Assembly: GCA_012798155.1 (NCBI GenBank)
Contig: JAAZNR010000560.1
Coordinates: forward strand, 1 to 6,405
DNA length: 6,405 bases
From: Thermogutta sp.
GTDB taxonomy: Bacteria; Planctomycetota; Planctomycetia; Pirellulales; Thermoguttaceae
Direction: 5' to 3'
Positions 5,668 through 6,405 of this stretch are shown one piece after another. A program made the position numbers and the translations under genes. How positions within the stretch are numbered: the first letter of the stretch is position 1; each line of letters begins with the position of its first letter. A model generated the notes under the pieces. That model made no database searches, was not told the origin of the DNA, and worked only from the letters and a program-made list of their open reading frames with translations.

Positions 5668-5765
5668 TTTCGGGTTGCAATTCTCGCTAGCGTGATCGGT
5701 ATTCGGGTGCCGCTCCGCTTGTGGTTCCGCGGCCATGTGGTGTCGTGCGTGGCGAATCTTCCAAT

Positions 5766-5780
5766 CCTCCACCGGGGAGG
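5766..5780 (+). promoter_or_regulatory. Hairpin sequestering the Shine-Dalgarno of a mini-ORF
   Basis: CCTCC (5766-5770) pairs exactly with GGAGG (5776-5780) around the 5-nt loop ACCGG. The GGAGG half is the ribosome-binding site of the 10-codon frame beginning at 5785, so opening this stem would be needed for its translation. Confidence 0.45.
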
Positions 5781-5784
5781 CGTC

Positions 5785-5817
5785 ATGCCGGCTCTTCTTA
5801 AAACGTTTGAGCCGTGA
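5785..5817 (+). CDS. Possible 10-residue leader-like peptide, MPALLKTFEP
   Basis: ATG at 5785 is preceded by GGGGAGG (5774-5780) at 4-nt spacing, one of the strongest ribosome-binding sites in the window. The frame is ten codons and stops at TGA 5815-5817, inside the first copy of the GCCGTGANAGGC repeat. Its Shine-Dalgarno is paired in a hairpin. It has no resemblance to a known attenuator peptide and no run of a single regulatory amino acid. It may be chance: a strong ribosome-binding site with a short frame is not proof of translation. Confidence 0.25.
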   Translation: MPALLKTFEP

Positions 5818-5972
5818 CAGGCCCGCATTTCATGCGTGAAAGCCGTGATAGGCCGCGAACCCCGCGAAAAAACCTTCGCATCGCCCTTGATTCGGCGTCT
5901 CTTTTTTGGCACACTCCGCTCCGCCGAAATGCGATTCCGAGGCTGAATCCTTTCTGAAATGCCGTGAAAGGC
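5811..5972. repeat. Three copies of GCCGTGANAGGC
   Basis: Copies lie at 5811-5822 (N=C), 5842-5853 (N=T) and 5961-5972 (N=A). Each is a GCC/GGC mini-hairpin with a GTGANA loop. In the third copy the stem extends to AATGCC/GGCATT (5958-5975), six pairs. A partial copy, GCGTGAAAGCC, lies at 5834-5844. The variable position is always in the loop while the stem bases are kept, which suggests a structural or protein-recognition element. Confidence 0.6.
5867..5907. terminator. Weak, possibly bidirectional terminator-like structure (A6-hairpin-T6)
   Basis: AAAAAA (5867-5872) and TTTTTT (5902-5907) flank a stem of CGCC (5882-5885) with GGCG (5894-5897) and an 8-nt loop. The A- and T-tracts can themselves pair, with an asymmetric internal loop. 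The layout is that of a bidirectional terminator, but the GC stem is only 4 bp. It would end transcription coming from the upstream elements before the lipoprotein gene. Confidence 0.25.
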
Positions 5973-6116
5973 ATTCCCTCGCACGCCCCGGTCCGCGTTC
6001 GACCGTGCGTACGGGTCGGATTCCCCAGTCACCATCGTCAGGAATGGGTTGGTAGGATGGCGATCATTCACGACGACGGCCGTGCGTGGACGGATGAAAC
6101 TCGGCTCAGCCCCGTC

Positions 6117-6392
6117 ATGCGGCATCGAAACAACTCCGCCAATCGAACCGATCGGTTTCTCAAGTGCGTCGGCGTGGAGCACATTGCATGGGCAGCGCGG
6201 CCGTTCGCGGCGATCGGCCTGCTGCTCTGCCTCTGCATCGGTTGCAGTTCGATGGACCTGCGCGGGCAGCCCGATCCGCCGTCGGAGCTTTCCGAGCTGA
6301 CCCGGCAGGCACGCCCGAAAGACCCCAACCTGGAGCCGTTCACGTTTAGCAATCGGGCGAGATCGATCGAATCGGACTTGGGCGTCCGATGA
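6117..6392 (+). CDS. Small lipoprotein of unknown function
   Basis: 91 residues from the ATG at 6117. A hydrophobic stretch (about 30-42, FAAIGLLLCLCIG) leads to the lipobox CIGC with the lipidated cysteine at 43, followed by a short polar mature part of 49 residues rich in Pro, Arg, Glu and Ser, ending at TGA 6390-6392. It should be exported by Sec and anchored by signal peptidase II. The start is uncertain. ATG at 6057 would give 111 residues, while GTG at 6174 would give the most typical signal peptide (23 residues before the cysteine). None has a good ribosome-binding site. Very short lipoproteins of this kind are common in planctomycetes, but I cannot name a family. The reading frame stops within an ATGA that may start the next gene. 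Confidence 0.65.
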   Translation: MRHRNNSANRTDRFLKCVGVEHIAWAARPFAAIGLLLCLCIGCSSMDLRGQPDPPSELSELTRQARPKDPNLEPFTFSNRARSIESDLGVR

Positions 6393-6405
6393 GGAGCGTC
6401 AAGAG
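6389..6405 (+). CDS. Possible start of a downstream gene, cut by the right edge
   Basis: ATG at 6389-6391 overlaps the lipoprotein stop as ATGA, the usual arrangement of translational coupling. Only five codons and two bases (MRSVK...) are visible. Alternatively, GAGGAG at 6391-6396 could be the Shine-Dalgarno of a gene starting just past the edge. Either way the lipoprotein is probably the first gene of an operon. Confidence 0.2.

Larger units (their letters stand above)
5496..6116. other. Long intergenic region without a convincing large gene
   Basis: About 620 bases lie between the HU and lipoprotein genes. A 212-codon open frame on the minus strand (5544-6182) has no recognisable protein features and crosses all the structured elements, so I do not accept it. 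The stretch instead holds an inverted-repeat element (5544-5667), a mini-ORF (5785-5817), a dispersed 12-bp repeat (5811-5972) and an A6/T6 hairpin (5867-5907), all listed separately. I see no tRNA, rRNA, tmRNA, SRP RNA or RNase P signature. A further 5-bp stem, GCCGC (5709-5713) with GCGGC (5729-5733), lies between these. Confidence 0.6.

Noticed and set aside
5632..5691. 19-codon ORF starting at 5632
   Set aside because: It has only a modest GAGGA upstream, ends quickly, and lies within and across the right arm of the inverted-repeat element, which explains the sequence better.
5907..5924. Sigma-54 promoter (TTGGCAC)
   Set aside because: TGGCAC is present, but the required TTGC at the -12 position is absent at the right distance.
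5544..6182. 212-codon open frame on the minus strand in the long intergenic region
   Set aside because: The product is Arg-rich with no family features, has no good ribosome-binding site, overlaps the lipoprotein start region and crosses several repeats and hairpins. A homologue search would settle it; conserved protein hits would reverse this decision.

Overview
The window is GC-rich bacterial DNA. It most likely comes from a member of the Planctomycetota. That is an inference from three things: an HU-like protein with a long Lys/Arg/Pro-rich arm, a very small lipoprotein, and large gaps between genes. I could not run a search to confirm it.

Layout, left to right. (1) Positions 1-470, minus strand: ruvX (YqgF family), cut by the left window edge just before its stop. 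(2) Positions 471-1039: a 570-base divergent intergenic region with no credible gene but with several short repeats and hairpins. These are a degenerate 23-bp tandem repeat (four units) against the ruvX ribosome-binding site, a 19-bp perfect direct repeat, an 11-bp direct repeat, and a promoter-like sequence followed by a strong hairpin. (3) Positions 1040-4841, plus strand: three membrane-linked genes in one orientation. They encode a UPF0104/LPG-synthase-TM-like integral membrane protein, a GT2 polyprenyl-phosphate glycosyltransferase of the DPM1/GtrB type, and a GT-C/GT39-like multi-spanning membrane protein. (4) Positions 4842-5168: a GC-rich gap ending in a good promoter candidate and the ribosome-binding site of the next gene. 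(5) Positions 5169-5495: an HU-family DNA-binding protein with a changed and lengthened arm. (6) Positions 5496-6116: about 620 bases with no convincing large gene but much structure. It holds a 13-bp perfect inverted repeat enclosing 98 bases, a 10-codon ORF with a strong but sequestered Shine-Dalgarno, three copies of GCCGTGANAGGC, and an A6-hairpin-T6 structure. (7) Positions 6117-6392: a short lipoprotein gene. A possible next gene starts at an ATGA overlap at the right edge.

How the genes may work together. The GT2 enzyme would load a sugar onto a polyprenyl phosphate on the cytoplasmic face. The GT-C-like protein could use such a lipid-linked sugar on the outer face. The UPF0104-like protein could move or process the lipid carrier. 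This is a coherent envelope-glycosylation hypothesis, but the substrate and acceptor cannot be read from the sequence. ruvX, HU and the lipoprotein have no evident link to it.

The least-explained part of the window is the noncoding DNA at 480-890 and 5544-5975.
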